A stretch of DNA of 64,000 nt, from the NCBI GenBank assembly GCA_030425195.1, contig JAUIAV010000018.1, forward strand, positions 23,876-87,875, written 5' to 3'. A model generated the notes under the pieces. It saw nothing but the letters and a program-made list of their open reading frames with translations. It ran no database searches and had not been told where the DNA came from. How positions within the stretch are numbered: the stretch's first letter is position 1; each line of letters begins with the position of its first letter. Origin of the DNA: Gammaproteobacteria bacterium (lineage in GTDB: Bacteria; Pseudomonadota; Gammaproteobacteria; Pseudomonadales; Azotimanducaceae). The position numbers were made by a program, and so were the translations under genes. Below are positions 1-9,497 of this stretch, one piece after another.

Positions 1-90
1 CCTTTTGCCGCCTTTCTGAACCTGGTGCTTCAGGCCTATCAGAGCCAGCTTGATCCGGGTCAGGCGCGGCAGGCCGGCGCGGGTCTATAA
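1..90 (+). CDS. C-terminal fragment of an unidentified protein
   Basis: An open frame enters from the left edge and ends at TAA 88-90. The last 29 residues read as an amphipathic segment (PFAAFLNLVLQAYQSQ) followed by a Gln/Ala/Gly-rich tail. Codon use matches the neighbours and the frame is followed within 40 bp by crtZ on the same strand, so it may belong to the same transcript. Too little is left to name the family. It could be a carotenoid or isoprenoid gene, but no motif shows this. Confidence 0.4.
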   Translation, partial: PFAAFLNLVLQAYQSQLDPGQARQAGAGL

Positions 91-128
91 TTCCCAGGCA
101 TGATTCCGAGCCCAGCCGGTCAGTTCAG

Positions 129-617
129 TTGAATATTCTCATCAACACCCTGTGTTTCTTCGGTGCCCTGGCCTTCATGGAGGGCGTGGCCTATTTCGCC
201 CATAAGTACGTGATGCACGGTTTCGGCTGGTTCCTCCACGAGTCTCACCATCGCCCGCGCGAAGGCCTCTTCGAGCTGAACGATCTCTATGCGTTCATCT
301 TCGCCATTCCCTCGATCGTGCTCATCTGGTTCGGTACCAACGGCCATCCCTGGGCACTCTGGATGGGGCTGGGTGTGGCCGGTTACGGTGCCATCTACTT
401 CGGCTTTCACGACGTGATCGTGCACCGGCGCATTCATCACAACTGGCGTCCGAAGAGCAGATACATGCAGCGGATCGTCCACGCGCACCGGCTGCATCAT
501 GCCCTGGAGGAAAAGGAAGGCGCCGTCTCCTTCGGATTCATCTACGCACCGCCGGTTCCCGTGCTGCGGGCTGAGATGAAGGCGATCGAAGCTGAGCGGG
601 CAGCGACCGCAGGCTGA
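129..617 (+). CDS. crtZ: Beta-carotene hydroxylase (CrtZ)
   Basis: Membrane di-iron hydroxylase that adds 3-hydroxyl groups to beta-ionone rings (beta-carotene to zeaxanthin). The 162-aa protein has the family's histidine boxes: H25/H30, HESHH at 37-41, H94/H99 in HDVIVHR, and HAHRLHH at 118-124, between hydrophobic segments. Length is normal for bacterial CrtZ. No ATG lies in frame; the start must be TTG at 129, which gives the expected N-terminus. An out-of-frame ATG at 100 opens only a 10-codon frame. It converges with the aminotransferase gene, 4 bp away. The other crt genes lie about 9 kb to the right on the opposite strand, so crtZ is a separate transcription unit. Confidence 0.93.
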   Translation: MNILINTLCFFGALAFMEGVAYFAHKYVMHGFGWFLHESHHRPREGLFELNDLYAFIFAIPSIVLIWFGTNGHPWALWMGLGVAGYGAIYFGFHDVIVHRRIHHNWRPKSRYMQRIVHAHRLHHALEEKEGAVSFGFIYAPPVPVLRAEMKAIEAERAATAG

Positions 618-621
618 CAAG

Positions 622-1962
622 TCAGACAGCGGCTTCGAGCACCTCCGCCGTTGCCGCGAAGAGCCGGTCTATCTCTTCCGGGCTCGAAATATAGGGCGGA
701 GCAAACTGCAGCGTGTCGCCGCCGCAGCGCACGTAGAAGCCTTTCTCCCAGAGCGCCAGAGAGAGTTCGAAAGGCCGTCGGGCAGGCTCGCCGGGATAGG
801 GTTCGATCTGAATTGCTCCGGCCAGACCCAGATTGCGGATGTCGGTGACGAACGGCAGCTGCTTGAGCCCGTGCAGGCGGTTTTCGAAGTGCGGTGCCAG
901 TGCCTGTACCCTGGCCGGCATGTCGTCCTGCTCGAAGATGTCGAGCGCGGCCAGGGCCGCCGCGCAGGCGAGCGGATGGGCGGAGTAGGTGTAGCCGTGC
1001 GGGAACTCGATGGCGTATTCCGGTCCGCCATTGTCCATGAACGTCTCATAGATTCCGGAGCGCGCAAGCACCGCACCCATGGGGACATTGCCATTGGTGA
1101 GGATCTTCGCCAGATTCATGATGTCCGGCGTCACCTCGAAATAGTCCGCCGCAAAAGGCTCGCCCAGACGGCCGAAGCCGGTGATCACCTCATCGAAAAT
1201 CAGCAGGATGTCGTGTGCATCGCAGAGCGCCCGCAGGCGCTGCAGATATCCCTTCGGCGGCGGGAGCACGCCGGCCGACCCGGCCATGGGTTCGAGAATC
1301 ACCGCGGCGATGTTGCTCGCGTCATGCAGCGCAATCAGATCTTCCAGGGCATCGGCCAGCTCCGCCCCCTTCTCAGGCTCGCCCCGGCTGAACGCGTTCT
1401 CCGGCAGTACCGTGTGCGGCAGGTGATCGGCATCGATCAGCTGACCGTAGAGCTTCCGGTTCGGCCCGATACCCCCCAGGCTCGTTCCGCCGAGGTTGAC
1501 CCCGTGATAAGACCGGGCGCGGCCGATGAGCTTGGTTTTCTGCGGCTGACCTTTCAGCCGCCAGTAGGCCCGCGCCATCTTCAGCGAGGTATCCGCTGCT
1601 TCGGAGCCGGAATTCACGAAAAAGGCATAGTCGAGACCGTCCGGCGCCATGGCAGTGAGCCGGTTCGCCAGTTCGAAGGCCATCGGATGACCGAACTGGA
1701 ACGGCGGTGCGTAGTCGAGCTCGGTGAGCTGCCTTGCCACCGCTGCCGCGATCTCCGGCCGGCCGTGCCCATAGGGCGTGCACCAGAGCCCGGAGAGACC
1801 ATCGAAGATCCGGCGTCCGTCCGCATCGATCAGCTCGGTGCCGGCGGCCCCCGCCACCATGCGCGGCGCATTCTTGAAATGCCGGTTGCCCGTATAAGGC
1901 ATCCAGAAAGCTTCCAGATCTTCCCGGGAGAGTTGAGCCCCCTTCCGTTGTGCTTCACTCAT
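622..1962 (-). CDS. Class III omega-amino acid--pyruvate aminotransferase
   Basis: A 446-aa PLP-dependent fold-type I aminotransferase, closest by eye to beta-alanine:pyruvate transaminases. Visible features are VNSGSEA (117-123) for the PLP phosphate, D257 in FDEVITGFGR for the pyridine nitrogen, and K286 in NLAKILTNG as the Schiff-base lysine. Expected reaction: transfer of a terminal amino group to pyruvate, giving an aldehyde (e.g. malonate semialdehyde) and alanine. It is the last gene of the minus-strand block, 10 bp downstream of the FUSC-like gene, so it is probably co-transcribed with the efflux genes. The exact amine substrate cannot be read from the sequence. Confidence 0.88.
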   Translation of the reverse strand: MSEAQRKGAQLSREDLEAFWMPYTGNRHFKNAPRMVAGAAGTELIDADGRRIFDGLSGLWCTPYGHGRPEIAAAVARQLTELDYAPPFQFGHPMAFELANRLTAMAPDGLDYAFFVNSGSEAADTSLKMARAYWRLKGQPQKTKLIGRARSYHGVNLGGTSLGGIGPNRKLYGQLIDADHLPHTVLPENAFSRGEPEKGAELADALEDLIALHDASNIAAVILEPMAGSAGVLPPPKGYLQRLRALCDAHDILLIFDEVITGFGRLGEPFAADYFEVTPDIMNLAKILTNGNVPMGAVLARSGIYETFMDNGGPEYAIEFPHGYTYSAHPLACAAALAALDIFEQDDMPARVQALAPHFENRLHGLKQLPFVTDIRNLGLAGAIQIEPYPGEPARRPFELSLALWEKGFYVRCGGDTLQFAPPYISSPEEIDRLFAATAEVLEAAV

Positions 1963-1972
1963 GCGCGCTCAC

Positions 1973-3004
1973 TCAAGCAATCGGTTCCTGACGTTTCGCG
2001 ATTCTAGCCTGTCGGGTCCGCCACTGCTCCAGGAGGTCGATGGCGAACCAGGCGTAGAGCGTCACCGCCATGAAGAGGCTCATGCGCACGGCGAACGCCT
2101 TGTAGACGTCATTGCCCGTCTGCGTGTCCTGCACGGCGGAACCCAGCAGAATCAGCGCGGTGACCACCACGTTGGACCAGAAGGTGGGCGCATACCGGGT
2201 CGGGAAGACCCGATAGAACTTCGCGGCACAGAAGAAGACGAACAGCAGGATCCAGAGAAAGAACATCCACAGACTGGTCGAGATTCCGAGTGCGGCCCAG
2301 ATGAGCACGGCAAAGCAACCGCCGAGGAACGTGGAGCCGAGCAGCTCGCGTCCCGCATCCCGGGCGGAAAGCATGCTGCTCTGCTGACCGAGGGCCGTCG
2401 CCTTCATGATGATGGGCGTGTAGAAGGTGGGATTGGTCAGCATCAGCAGGTAGGCGGGCAGAATGATGACCGTCGCTCGGATCGCCACCCAGTTGTTTTC
2501 TGCGGGCGTGAGCGGCGGCGGATCCGGCGGCAGTGACGTGCCATCTTCGGGAAAGAACGGATACACGACCCACTGGCACACGATGGCCACCACCACACCG
2601 AGCGCGATGGCCTGGATGGCGGAGACGGCGAGCTCCCAGCTCAGGGTCCCCAGGGCTGAAATCAGCGTCAGGCTCACCGTCAGCAGCAGCGCCACCGGCC
2701 CTTTCGCCAGATTGACCGCCAGATAGCTGGCCAGAAACAGGCCGCAGGTCACGATCAGGATCGCGGAGAACGCATAGTACTGGAGCGGACGGATGAGCAG
2801 CAGGCCCACGGCCAGAATCAGCATCAGGGCCAGCACCAGCACCACCAGCTTTTTCGCCGGCATCGGCAGTCCCGGAGGTGCCGTCAGCAGCAGCGCGAAA
2901 ATCGGCGCGATGAAAGGCAGGTTCAGGCCCAGACCGTAGCCGCACACCAGCGCCAGGGCCACCGTGAAGCTGAGGCGGAAAACCCGCCTGGCGGCGACGG
3001 GCAT
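1973..3004 (-). CDS. FUSC / DUF2955-type inner-membrane protein
   Basis: A 343-aa hydrophobic protein of two clusters of membrane helices separated by a short cytoplasmic linker (around EDGTSLPPDPPPLTP), the layout of DUF2955/FUSC proteins such as AaeB- and YdhK-like exporters. It lies 30 bp after an HlyD adaptor, which itself overlaps an outer-membrane factor, so the three genes probably form one tripartite efflux pump. Likely substrates are small organic acids or aromatics, by analogy with aaeAB; this is inference. It lacks the large cytoplasmic FUSC domain of full-length AaeB, as usual for DUF2955 proteins. Confidence 0.8.
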   Translation of the reverse strand: MPVAARRVFRLSFTVALALVCGYGLGLNLPFIAPIFALLLTAPPGLPMPAKKLVVLVLALMLILAVGLLLIRPLQYYAFSAILIVTCGLFLASYLAVNLAKGPVALLLTVSLTLISALGTLSWELAVSAIQAIALGVVVAIVCQWVVYPFFPEDGTSLPPDPPPLTPAENNWVAIRATVIILPAYLLMLTNPTFYTPIIMKATALGQQSSMLSARDAGRELLGSTFLGGCFAVLIWAALGISTSLWMFFLWILLFVFFCAAKFYRVFPTRYAPTFWSNVVVTALILLGSAVQDTQTGNDVYKAFAVRMSLFMAVTLYAWFAIDLLEQWRTRQARIAKRQEPIA

Positions 3005-3034
3005 GCTCAGCGCGCCTCGTGTTCCGGGACCTGA

Positions 3035-4147
3035 TCAGTAGGCATAGGCGAACCAGCTCATCAGACGGATGTACAGACTGCCGAGCAGGTTCAGGAATCC
3101 ATGCCCTTCCGTGTAGGCCAGTACGGATGCCTGACCGCCGATCCGCAGCTGTCCGGCGATTTCCGGCGCCTCGTTGAAGTCGATGTCGACCACCACCGGG
3201 AAGCGCTGAGCCTGGCGCAGCCAGTCACGGTTGTTCTGAATGGTCGGCAGCGTCCCGGGCGGATGACTGCTGCCGGTGCTGACCCCGACACCGATGCTGC
3301 GCACGGTGCCGGAGTAGACTTCTCCCGGCAGTACGTCGAACAGGACGGCCACCTCACTGCCCTCTTCCAGGTGACCCAGATTGTTTTCCGTGAACTCCGC
3401 GTTCACCCAGACATCGTGCAGAGAGATGAGCGTCATCACCGGCCCGCCGGTACCGGCGAACTGGCCGACATCGGTGGAGAGATCCGTAATGACACCCGGC
3501 AGACTGGCACGCACCAGCGTATTGCTGAGATCCAGCTCCGCCTTCTCGAGCGCCGCCCGCGCGGATCTGAGAATGGCGTTGCTGGCGTCGTCCGCGCCAC
3601 CCATCTGCTCGATGGCGGCCTGGACATCCGATTCCGCCTTGGCGACACCGGCAACCGCGGAATCCAGCGATGCCTGGGACCCTTCCAGGCGTCGCAGAGA
3701 GATGGTGCCGGGGTCCTGCTCACGGAGACCGGTGAGTCGGGTGAAATCCTTCCTTGCCTTGACTTCGTTGGCCTGGGCCGCCCGCAGCGCGGCCCGCGCC
3801 GCATCCACCGTGGCAGAACCGGCGCCCACCTGCCGTTCGGCCTTGGCCAGATCGGACCGTGCCTTTTCGACGGCAATCTCGTACTGGGACCGGTCGATCT
3901 GAAAAAGCTGCTCACCCGCCCTCACCGTCTGATTGTTCCCGACGAACACTTCCGTGACCAGCCCCGCCACCTGGGGAGCCACGCCCACCACGTAGCCATC
4001 CACCCGGGCCTGAGTGGTATAGGGGGTAAACCGATCCGCCAGGAGATACCAGATCAGGCTGAGCAGAATGACCGCCAGAATGACGACACCGCCCTTCCTC
4101 GTCGCCTGCTCCGCCGTAACTGACGTATTTCCTTCTGCTTCGCTCAT
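3035..4147 (-). CDS. HlyD/EmrA-family membrane fusion protein
   Basis: Periplasmic adaptor of 370 aa. A single N-terminal membrane anchor (about residues 20-36, VVILAVILLSLIWYLLA) is followed by a lipoyl half (ARVDGYVVGVAPQVAG), an alpha-helical hairpin rich in Ala/Glu/Arg, the second lipoyl half (RASLPGVITDL) and a beta-barrel. This is the standard EmrA/AaeA layout. Its start overlaps the stop of the outer-membrane factor gene by 4 nt (ATGA), implying translational coupling. It should bridge the FUSC-like inner-membrane protein and the outer-membrane channel. Confidence 0.88.
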   Translation of the reverse strand: MSEAEGNTSVTAEQATRKGGVVILAVILLSLIWYLLADRFTPYTTQARVDGYVVGVAPQVAGLVTEVFVGNNQTVRAGEQLFQIDRSQYEIAVEKARSDLAKAERQVGAGSATVDAARAALRAAQANEVKARKDFTRLTGLREQDPGTISLRRLEGSQASLDSAVAGVAKAESDVQAAIEQMGGADDASNAILRSARAALEKAELDLSNTLVRASLPGVITDLSTDVGQFAGTGGPVMTLISLHDVWVNAEFTENNLGHLEEGSEVAVLFDVLPGEVYSGTVRSIGVGVSTGSSHPPGTLPTIQNNRDWLRQAQRFPVVVDIDFNEAPEIAGQLRIGGQASVLAYTEGHGFLNLLGSLYIRLMSWFAYAY

Positions 4148-5694
4148 GAGCCTTCAGCCTCTTTCTCCACCGGCCGCTCCACGCCCGCCGGCAGGGGTCG
4201 ATCCATGAGATCGCCCCACTTCGTCCTCGATTTCATCTGCTCCTGCACCGCTTCCGGAATCAGTTCCTCCACCGGCGTCTCCAGCCAGCCGCCGCCCAGG
4301 GCCTGGTAGAGTGAGACGATGGCGGTCAGGTGATTCGCCCGGTTCGACAGCTCCCGTTCCGCCTGGGAAAAGAGCGTGCGCTGTGCATCCAGCACCCGCT
4401 GAAAGTCGGCATAGCCTTCCTGATATCGCGTCCGGGCAATGTCCAGCGAACGCCCGGCCGCCTGCACGGACTCGACGAGAATCTCCTTGCGCTCGTGCGT
4501 CTTCACCACGTTGATCGCCGCATTGTCGATCTCCGCCGCCGCCTGCAGCACGGTGCTCTGATAACCGGTGATCGCCTGCTGCAGGCGCGCATCCTGCAGC
4601 CGCACGTTGTTGGCGATCCGGCCATAGTCGAAGAGGTTCCAGGTGAATGACGAGCCGGCGGTCAGGCTGGTCCGGTCGGTGGTCAGGGTGTTCCCGGAGA
4701 GGCCCAGCGTGCCGAACAGCGAAATGGCGGGATAGTAATCCGCCTTGGCCACGCCGATCTGCGCCGACTGCGCCGCAACGGCCCAGGCACTGGCCCGGAT
4801 GTCCGGACGTCGCTGCAGCAGGCTGGCGGGAATCTCACTGATCAGAATCGGCGCGACGTCGGGCAGGTCATCCGGCACGTTCTCGAGCTCGGGTACGTCG
4901 CCCGGTTTCCGGTTGAGCAGAACGGCCAGACCGTTCGTCGCCTCGACCAGGGCGGATTCGAGACTCGGGATGGAGGACAGCGTAATCAGGTACTGTGTCC
5001 TCGCCTGCTGAAGATCGAGCTCCGAGTCCTGGCCGCTGTCGAAGAGCTCCCGGGTGATCTCATAGCTGCGCCGCTGGATGTCCGCGTTCTGTCGTGCAAT
5101 CCGGATCTGCTGCCGGGTGGCGAGATAGAGGTAGTAGAGATTCGCCACCTGAGCGCTCAGGAGCACCTGCAGATCCTGCTGGTTGGCGATCGAAGCGAAA
5201 AATGCGGCATCGGCAGACTCGATGCTGCGCCGGAATTTCCCCCAGAAATCCAGCTCCCAGCCAGCGCCTACGCCCAGCGAATAGTCGCCGAAGCCGTTCG
5301 TTCTGCCACCTTCGAGATTGGTGACGGATGCGGCGGAGCCTGTGGCCTGCTGAACCTGCGGATAGAGCGTGCTTTCCGCGATGCCTGCGGCTGCCCGGCT
5401 CTCGAGGATGCGCAGACCGGCAAGTCTGAGAGAGAGGTTTTCCTGCCGGGCTTTGTCTACCAGGTCGTTGAGAACCGGGTCATCGAACAGGTGCCACCAG
5501 AATCTGAGGTCTGCCTCTGCCTGTTTGTCCGGAGTGGCAACCTGACCGTACAGATCCGTCTGCCAGTCTTCGAGCCAGGCGACGTCCGGCTCCTCATAAT
5601 CCGGCCCGATGGCCGCACAGCCACCGAGCGACAGCACGGCCGCCAGGACCAGCGCGGGGCGCAGGGTTCCGTTTCCGGGGCAATACGGCTTCAT
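4144..5694 (-). CDS. NodT-type outer-membrane efflux lipoprotein
   Basis: TolC-like channel of 516 aa. The chosen ATG at 5694 gives a lipoprotein signal peptide with lipobox SLGGC, followed by PDYEEP, the hallmark of NodT/OprM lipoproteins. Two OEP repeats follow, including RPDIRASAWAVAAQSAQIGVAK and the second-repeat helices. A longer in-frame extension upstream exists but runs through the preceding permease gene and is a shadow. The start overlaps the stop of the AI-2E permease gene by 1 nt (TGATG). With the HlyD and FUSC-like genes it makes a complete envelope-spanning pump. Confidence 0.9.
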   Translation of the reverse strand: MKPYCPGNGTLRPALVLAAVLSLGGCAAIGPDYEEPDVAWLEDWQTDLYGQVATPDKQAEADLRFWWHLFDDPVLNDLVDKARQENLSLRLAGLRILESRAAAGIAESTLYPQVQQATGSAASVTNLEGGRTNGFGDYSLGVGAGWELDFWGKFRRSIESADAAFFASIANQQDLQVLLSAQVANLYYLYLATRQQIRIARQNADIQRRSYEITRELFDSGQDSELDLQQARTQYLITLSSIPSLESALVEATNGLAVLLNRKPGDVPELENVPDDLPDVAPILISEIPASLLQRRPDIRASAWAVAAQSAQIGVAKADYYPAISLFGTLGLSGNTLTTDRTSLTAGSSFTWNLFDYGRIANNVRLQDARLQQAITGYQSTVLQAAAEIDNAAINVVKTHERKEILVESVQAAGRSLDIARTRYQEGYADFQRVLDAQRTLFSQAERELSNRANHLTAIVSLYQALGGGWLETPVEELIPEAVQEQMKSRTKWGDLMDRPLPAGVERPVEKEAEGS

Positions 5695-6839
5695 CAGGCA
5701 GGCGGCGCGGCGGGCTCCTGCTGTGAGGTGGCCGTCGCGTCTCCGGACAGCGCGGCATCGACGTCCGGATCCGGCTGGTTCACCCAGTCCATGAACAGCT
5801 GATAGCCCACGGCGAGCACCACGGCCCCGATGAACAGTCCCACAATGCCGGAGTAGATCATGCCACCCAGCGCCCCGATCAGAATCACCGGCATGGGGGC
5901 TTCCACACCCCGACCCAGCAGCAGCGGTTTGAGGACGTTGTCCGCCATTCCGGCAACGAGCAGGTACACCGTCCAGATCAGGTTGTGAGTCGTCCCGTCC
6001 CCCGCCCACCAGAGATAGCCGATCGCCGGCAGAGAGATGACGAGCGCCGGCAGTTGCAGGATACCCACGATCATGACGATGAGCGCCAGCAGGCCAGGCA
6101 GGGGGATACCGGCGAATGCGAAACCGACACCGAGCAGCAGGGCCTGGATGAACGCGACCCCGATCACGCCGGTGGCCACCGAACGGATAGTGGCGATCGT
6201 GAGCTTGTGCAGTCGGGGTCCGTGCACCCGGCTGGTCAGCTTGCTGAGAATGCGCTCGGTAGCCGCACCCCCGCTCTGCCCGTACGCCATCATGATGCCG
6301 GCGATCGCCAGTGCTGCGAAAAGGAAGAGCACGTTTTCCATCGCACCGGCGGCGGCGGACAGCAGTCTGGCGGAAAGCTGACCCAGCTGCGGCTGCAGCG
6401 ATTCGAGGTAGGCGGGCAGATCGGCTGCGGCGGCACTCCATGCCGCATAAAGCCGCTCACCGACGATGGGCCACTGTGCCACCTCGGCGTTCGGTGGCGG
6501 CACGACGACGGTGTTTCCGGAGAACGCCGCATAGGCTTCGTGAATCTGACCGGCAAAGGAACTGGCCAGCATGACCGTCGGAGTTCCCAGAACGAGGATG
6601 ATGCCGACAACGAGTACTGTCGCCGAGCGTCCCTGCCTGCCTTCCGGCCCGCCCGCCAGCCGCTGCTGAAGGGGATACAGGGCGACGGCCAGAATCAGGC
6701 CCCAGAGCAGCAGGTTCATGAACGGCGCGAAAATGCGGAAACACATGACCACCATCACGGCGATCAGACCGACCTTCACCAGCACATCCAGCATGTCTTC
6801 AGACAGAAACTGTCTGAACGCCGAGTTATCGTCCTCCAT
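5694..6839 (-). CDS. AI-2E family transporter (YdiK/PerM type)
   Basis: Polytopic inner-membrane protein, 381 aa, of the AI-2E transporter family; paired N-terminal helices, a soluble middle region and a C-terminal helix bundle are visible, with the family-type segment GVIGVAFIQALLLGVGF. I start it at ATG 6839 because an AAGGAGG Shine-Dalgarno lies just upstream; a start 11 codons earlier (6872) has no such site. The family name comes from TqsA; most members have unknown substrates and some are antiporters. It heads a translationally coupled run with the efflux genes. Confidence 0.82.
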   Translation of the reverse strand: MEDDNSAFRQFLSEDMLDVLVKVGLIAVMVVMCFRIFAPFMNLLLWGLILAVALYPLQQRLAGGPEGRQGRSATVLVVGIILVLGTPTVMLASSFAGQIHEAYAAFSGNTVVVPPPNAEVAQWPIVGERLYAAWSAAAADLPAYLESLQPQLGQLSARLLSAAAGAMENVLFLFAALAIAGIMMAYGQSGGAATERILSKLTSRVHGPRLHKLTIATIRSVATGVIGVAFIQALLLGVGFAFAGIPLPGLLALIVMIVGILQLPALVISLPAIGYLWWAGDGTTHNLIWTVYLLVAGMADNVLKPLLLGRGVEAPMPVILIGALGGMIYSGIVGLFIGAVVLAVGYQLFMDWVNQPDPDVDAALSGDATATSQQEPAAPPA

Positions 6840-6890
6840 GGCTCCTCCTTGACCTGATTCGCTGAGTGACACCTACTGGCGCATTCTACG

Positions 6891-8087
6891 TCATGTTCGT
6901 CGATCTCTCGCGGCCATCCACGCCGCCAGAGGATTAGCCGAAACACCGTGGGCCACGAGACTGAGGCCCACGGTGCAGGTGACCACCGTCGAGATCAGCT
7001 CGCCCCCCGGAAGCCCTTCAGCCAGCACCATCATCGTGAAGACGATGCTGGCCAGTCCTCTCGGACCGAACCAGCCCAGGAACAGGCGGCTGGCGGCGGA
7101 TTCCCGAGTCCCGCTCAGCGCCAGGAACACGGGCAGCATGCGCAGAACGGTCAGGCTGAGCAGCGAGTAAAGGAGAATTTCCCAGGTCAGATCGCCCAGG
7201 CTCTGACCGATCACGGATACGCCGAATATCATCCAGGTGAGCATGGCCATGGTCTCGCCAATGCCCTCTGCGGGCATGACCAGGGCATGCAGCCGGTGCT
7301 TCAGGTGCGACCCGAACATCAGTCCGCCGACGAAGGCGGCGATGTAGCCGCTACCGTGCAGGATATGCGCCACGGCGAAACAGGCGAACGCCAGCGCCGG
7401 AGCACAGACCTGCAGCCAGATCTCGTTCACCCAGCCGCGTTCAGAGCAGTGCCTGAGGAGCCATGCTCCCGCAAGCGCAATCAGCGCTCCGACAGCGGCG
7501 CCGACGCCCAGCTCTTTCATCACCAGCAGAACGGGCGACTCACCCGCCTGCCCGCCCGCCAGCGCAACGAACAGCAGCAGGAACGGCACACAAAGACCAT
7601 CGTTCAGGCCGCTTTCGCAGTTCAACCCTTCCCGCAGCCGCACCGGCACCTGCCGGTTGGCAATCACGGCCTTGCCCAGCGCCGCATCCGTGGCGGCGAG
7701 CATGACGCCGAGGATGGCTGCTTCGTAGAACGTGAGCGCATTGAGCAGCCAGGCCGCGGTCAGAGTCCCGAGGACCATCGTAGCCGGCAGACCGACGATG
7801 AGCATCCTGGCAGGGAGCTGCCACTGCCGGCGCAGCACCGAGAAGTTGGCACTCGCCGCGTCACTGAACAGGATCAGCGCCAGGGTGAGATCGATCAGAA
7901 GGCGGAAAGAGGCATTCTCGAGGTCGTTGGCCAGCCAGCCCAGGCCGAGAGGTCCGAGCAGCAGGCCCGTGAGCACGAACACCACCGGCCCGGAGATCGG
8001 CAATCTGTCCACGCGGGCAGACACGAGACTGTACAGAAAAGCGAACAGCGCCAGGATGGCAAGCTCGGTGTAAGGCGATGCGTCCAT
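6891..8087 (-). CDS. Cation:proton antiporter (CPA family)
   Basis: A 398-aa protein with about 11-12 hydrophobic segments. Family signatures are ATDAALGKAV in the middle and GLNCESGLNDG, containing the conserved ND pair of electroneutral CPA1/NhaP-type exchangers. It probably exchanges Na+ or K+ for H+ across the inner membrane. There is no C-terminal RCK/TrkA domain. It follows the YjiH-like gene by 16 bp and precedes the AI-2E gene by 51 bp on the same strand. Confidence 0.87.
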   Translation of the reverse strand: MDASPYTELAILALFAFLYSLVSARVDRLPISGPVVFVLTGLLLGPLGLGWLANDLENASFRLLIDLTLALILFSDAASANFSVLRRQWQLPARMLIVGLPATMVLGTLTAAWLLNALTFYEAAILGVMLAATDAALGKAVIANRQVPVRLREGLNCESGLNDGLCVPFLLLFVALAGGQAGESPVLLVMKELGVGAAVGALIALAGAWLLRHCSERGWVNEIWLQVCAPALAFACFAVAHILHGSGYIAAFVGGLMFGSHLKHRLHALVMPAEGIGETMAMLTWMIFGVSVIGQSLGDLTWEILLYSLLSLTVLRMLPVFLALSGTRESAASRLFLGWFGPRGLASIVFTMMVLAEGLPGGELISTVVTCTVGLSLVAHGVSANPLAAWMAARDRRT

Positions 8088-8103
8088 ACTCGTTCAGAAA
8101 CCC

Positions 8104-9489
8104 CTAACTTCCTTCGGTGAGAAACAACCCGGCGGCGCAGAGGATCGGGAATACGATCACGGTACGCAGCACGAAAATCACCGCCAGCTCGGCGAACCCG
8201 AGCGGCAGACTGGAACGGAGAATCAGCACACCGACCTCCGCCATGAAGATGAGTTGCGTGACAGACAGTCCGGCCAGTACGAACCGCGCGAGCTCACTGT
8301 CCAGGTCCGCAGCAATCAGCGCCGGCATGAACTGATCCAGAAAGCCGGCCAGAAACCCGGGGGCGGCTCCGGCAGCATCGGGAAAGTGCAACACCCCCAG
8401 CAGCCACGCCAGGGGCCAGGAAAGCGTATCGAACACGGGTGTATGGAAAACCAGGATGGTCGTCAGCGTTGCCAGCGCCATGGCGGCCGGAATCACGTTG
8501 AACGTCACGCTCACCGTCTGCAGAAGGGAGCTGCGCAGCAGGGCAGCAGGCCCGGGCGCCGTGGACGCCCGGTCGACGGCGGCCTGCACCGCCCTGCTGA
8601 AAATTCCGCCCGGCGCCGGGACTTCACCTTCTCTGTCCTCCGCCGTCCCGGGGCAGTAGCTGTCCGGCATCCGGGACAGCGGCGGCAGCCGAACCATGAC
8701 GAACGCGCAGAGCCCGCAGGCCAGGATCATGGTCAGGTACCAGCTGAAGTAGAGATGTCCGATCCCCGACACCTCCGCGATCAGCAGGCTGAATGGCAGA
8801 GACACCACGGAGAAGTTCGTCGCGACCGCCGCGGACTCCCGGGCGGTGTAGTATCCACGTTCATACTGGCCGATCGTGATCAGCAGCCCCACCGCCGCGG
8901 AGGAGAGAAACGATGCGGTGGCGTCGATGGCGGAGCGGCCGGGCAGACGGAACAGGAGCTCGAACGGTCTCCGTAGCAGGGTACCGACGAATTCCATGAA
9001 TCCGAATTCCGTAAGAAACGGCATGAGCTGACAGGCAACCAGCAGAATGACCAGGCTGTTGATGCCGATATCGCGGAAGACGGTCCCACCCGTCCGTGCG
9101 CCCCACAGGATTTCCGGACCGGTTTCCCAGAGCACCATGACGCCGATCAGGCAGCCGACCACACGCAGGAAGAGCCAGATCGGGGTGACGCTGCACATGG
9201 CCTGCAGCCATGGCCGACTATCTGACCAGTCCGGCCGCAGAACCAGGAACAGAACGCCACCCAGCGCGGCCATGCCGGTGACTGCCACCACCATCTGAAG
9301 GAGCCAGGGACCCAGCAGAGCGGTGAGGAGGCTTGTCGCCACGCCGATCAGAATGGTCTGCTGACCCTCATAGGGCACGGGTACCAGAAATGCGCCGATG
9401 CCGATCAGCGACGGGCCGAGCGAGCGTGCAAGAGCGGAGGGAGGCCGGCTGCCCCCCTGAGGCAGCCCGTCACCCCGGGGCGTTTTCAC
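8104..9489 (-). CDS. YjiH-like nucleoside-recognition (Gate) membrane protein
   Basis: A 461-aa polytopic membrane protein resembling the YjiH family with nucleoside-recognition/Gate domains: an N-terminal helix pair, a long central region (GARTGGTVFRDIGINSLVILLV), and a C-terminal Gate-like half (LAGFLDQFMPALIAA). The substrate is unknown for the family. It sits between the DUF4345 gene and the antiporter with gaps of 8-16 bp, which suggests one operon of membrane proteins downstream of the crt genes. Confidence 0.75.
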   Translation of the reverse strand: MKTPRGDGLPQGGSRPPSALARSLGPSLIGIGAFLVPVPYEGQQTILIGVATSLLTALLGPWLLQMVVAVTGMAALGGVLFLVLRPDWSDSRPWLQAMCSVTPIWLFLRVVGCLIGVMVLWETGPEILWGARTGGTVFRDIGINSLVILLVACQLMPFLTEFGFMEFVGTLLRRPFELLFRLPGRSAIDATASFLSSAAVGLLITIGQYERGYYTARESAAVATNFSVVSLPFSLLIAEVSGIGHLYFSWYLTMILACGLCAFVMVRLPPLSRMPDSYCPGTAEDREGEVPAPGGIFSRAVQAAVDRASTAPGPAALLRSSLLQTVSVTFNVIPAAMALATLTTILVFHTPVFDTLSWPLAWLLGVLHFPDAAGAAPGFLAGFLDQFMPALIAADLDSELARFVLAGLSVTQLIFMAEVGVLILRSSLPLGFAELAVIFVLRTVIVFPILCAAGLFLTEGS

Positions 9490-9497
9490 GCTTCCGG

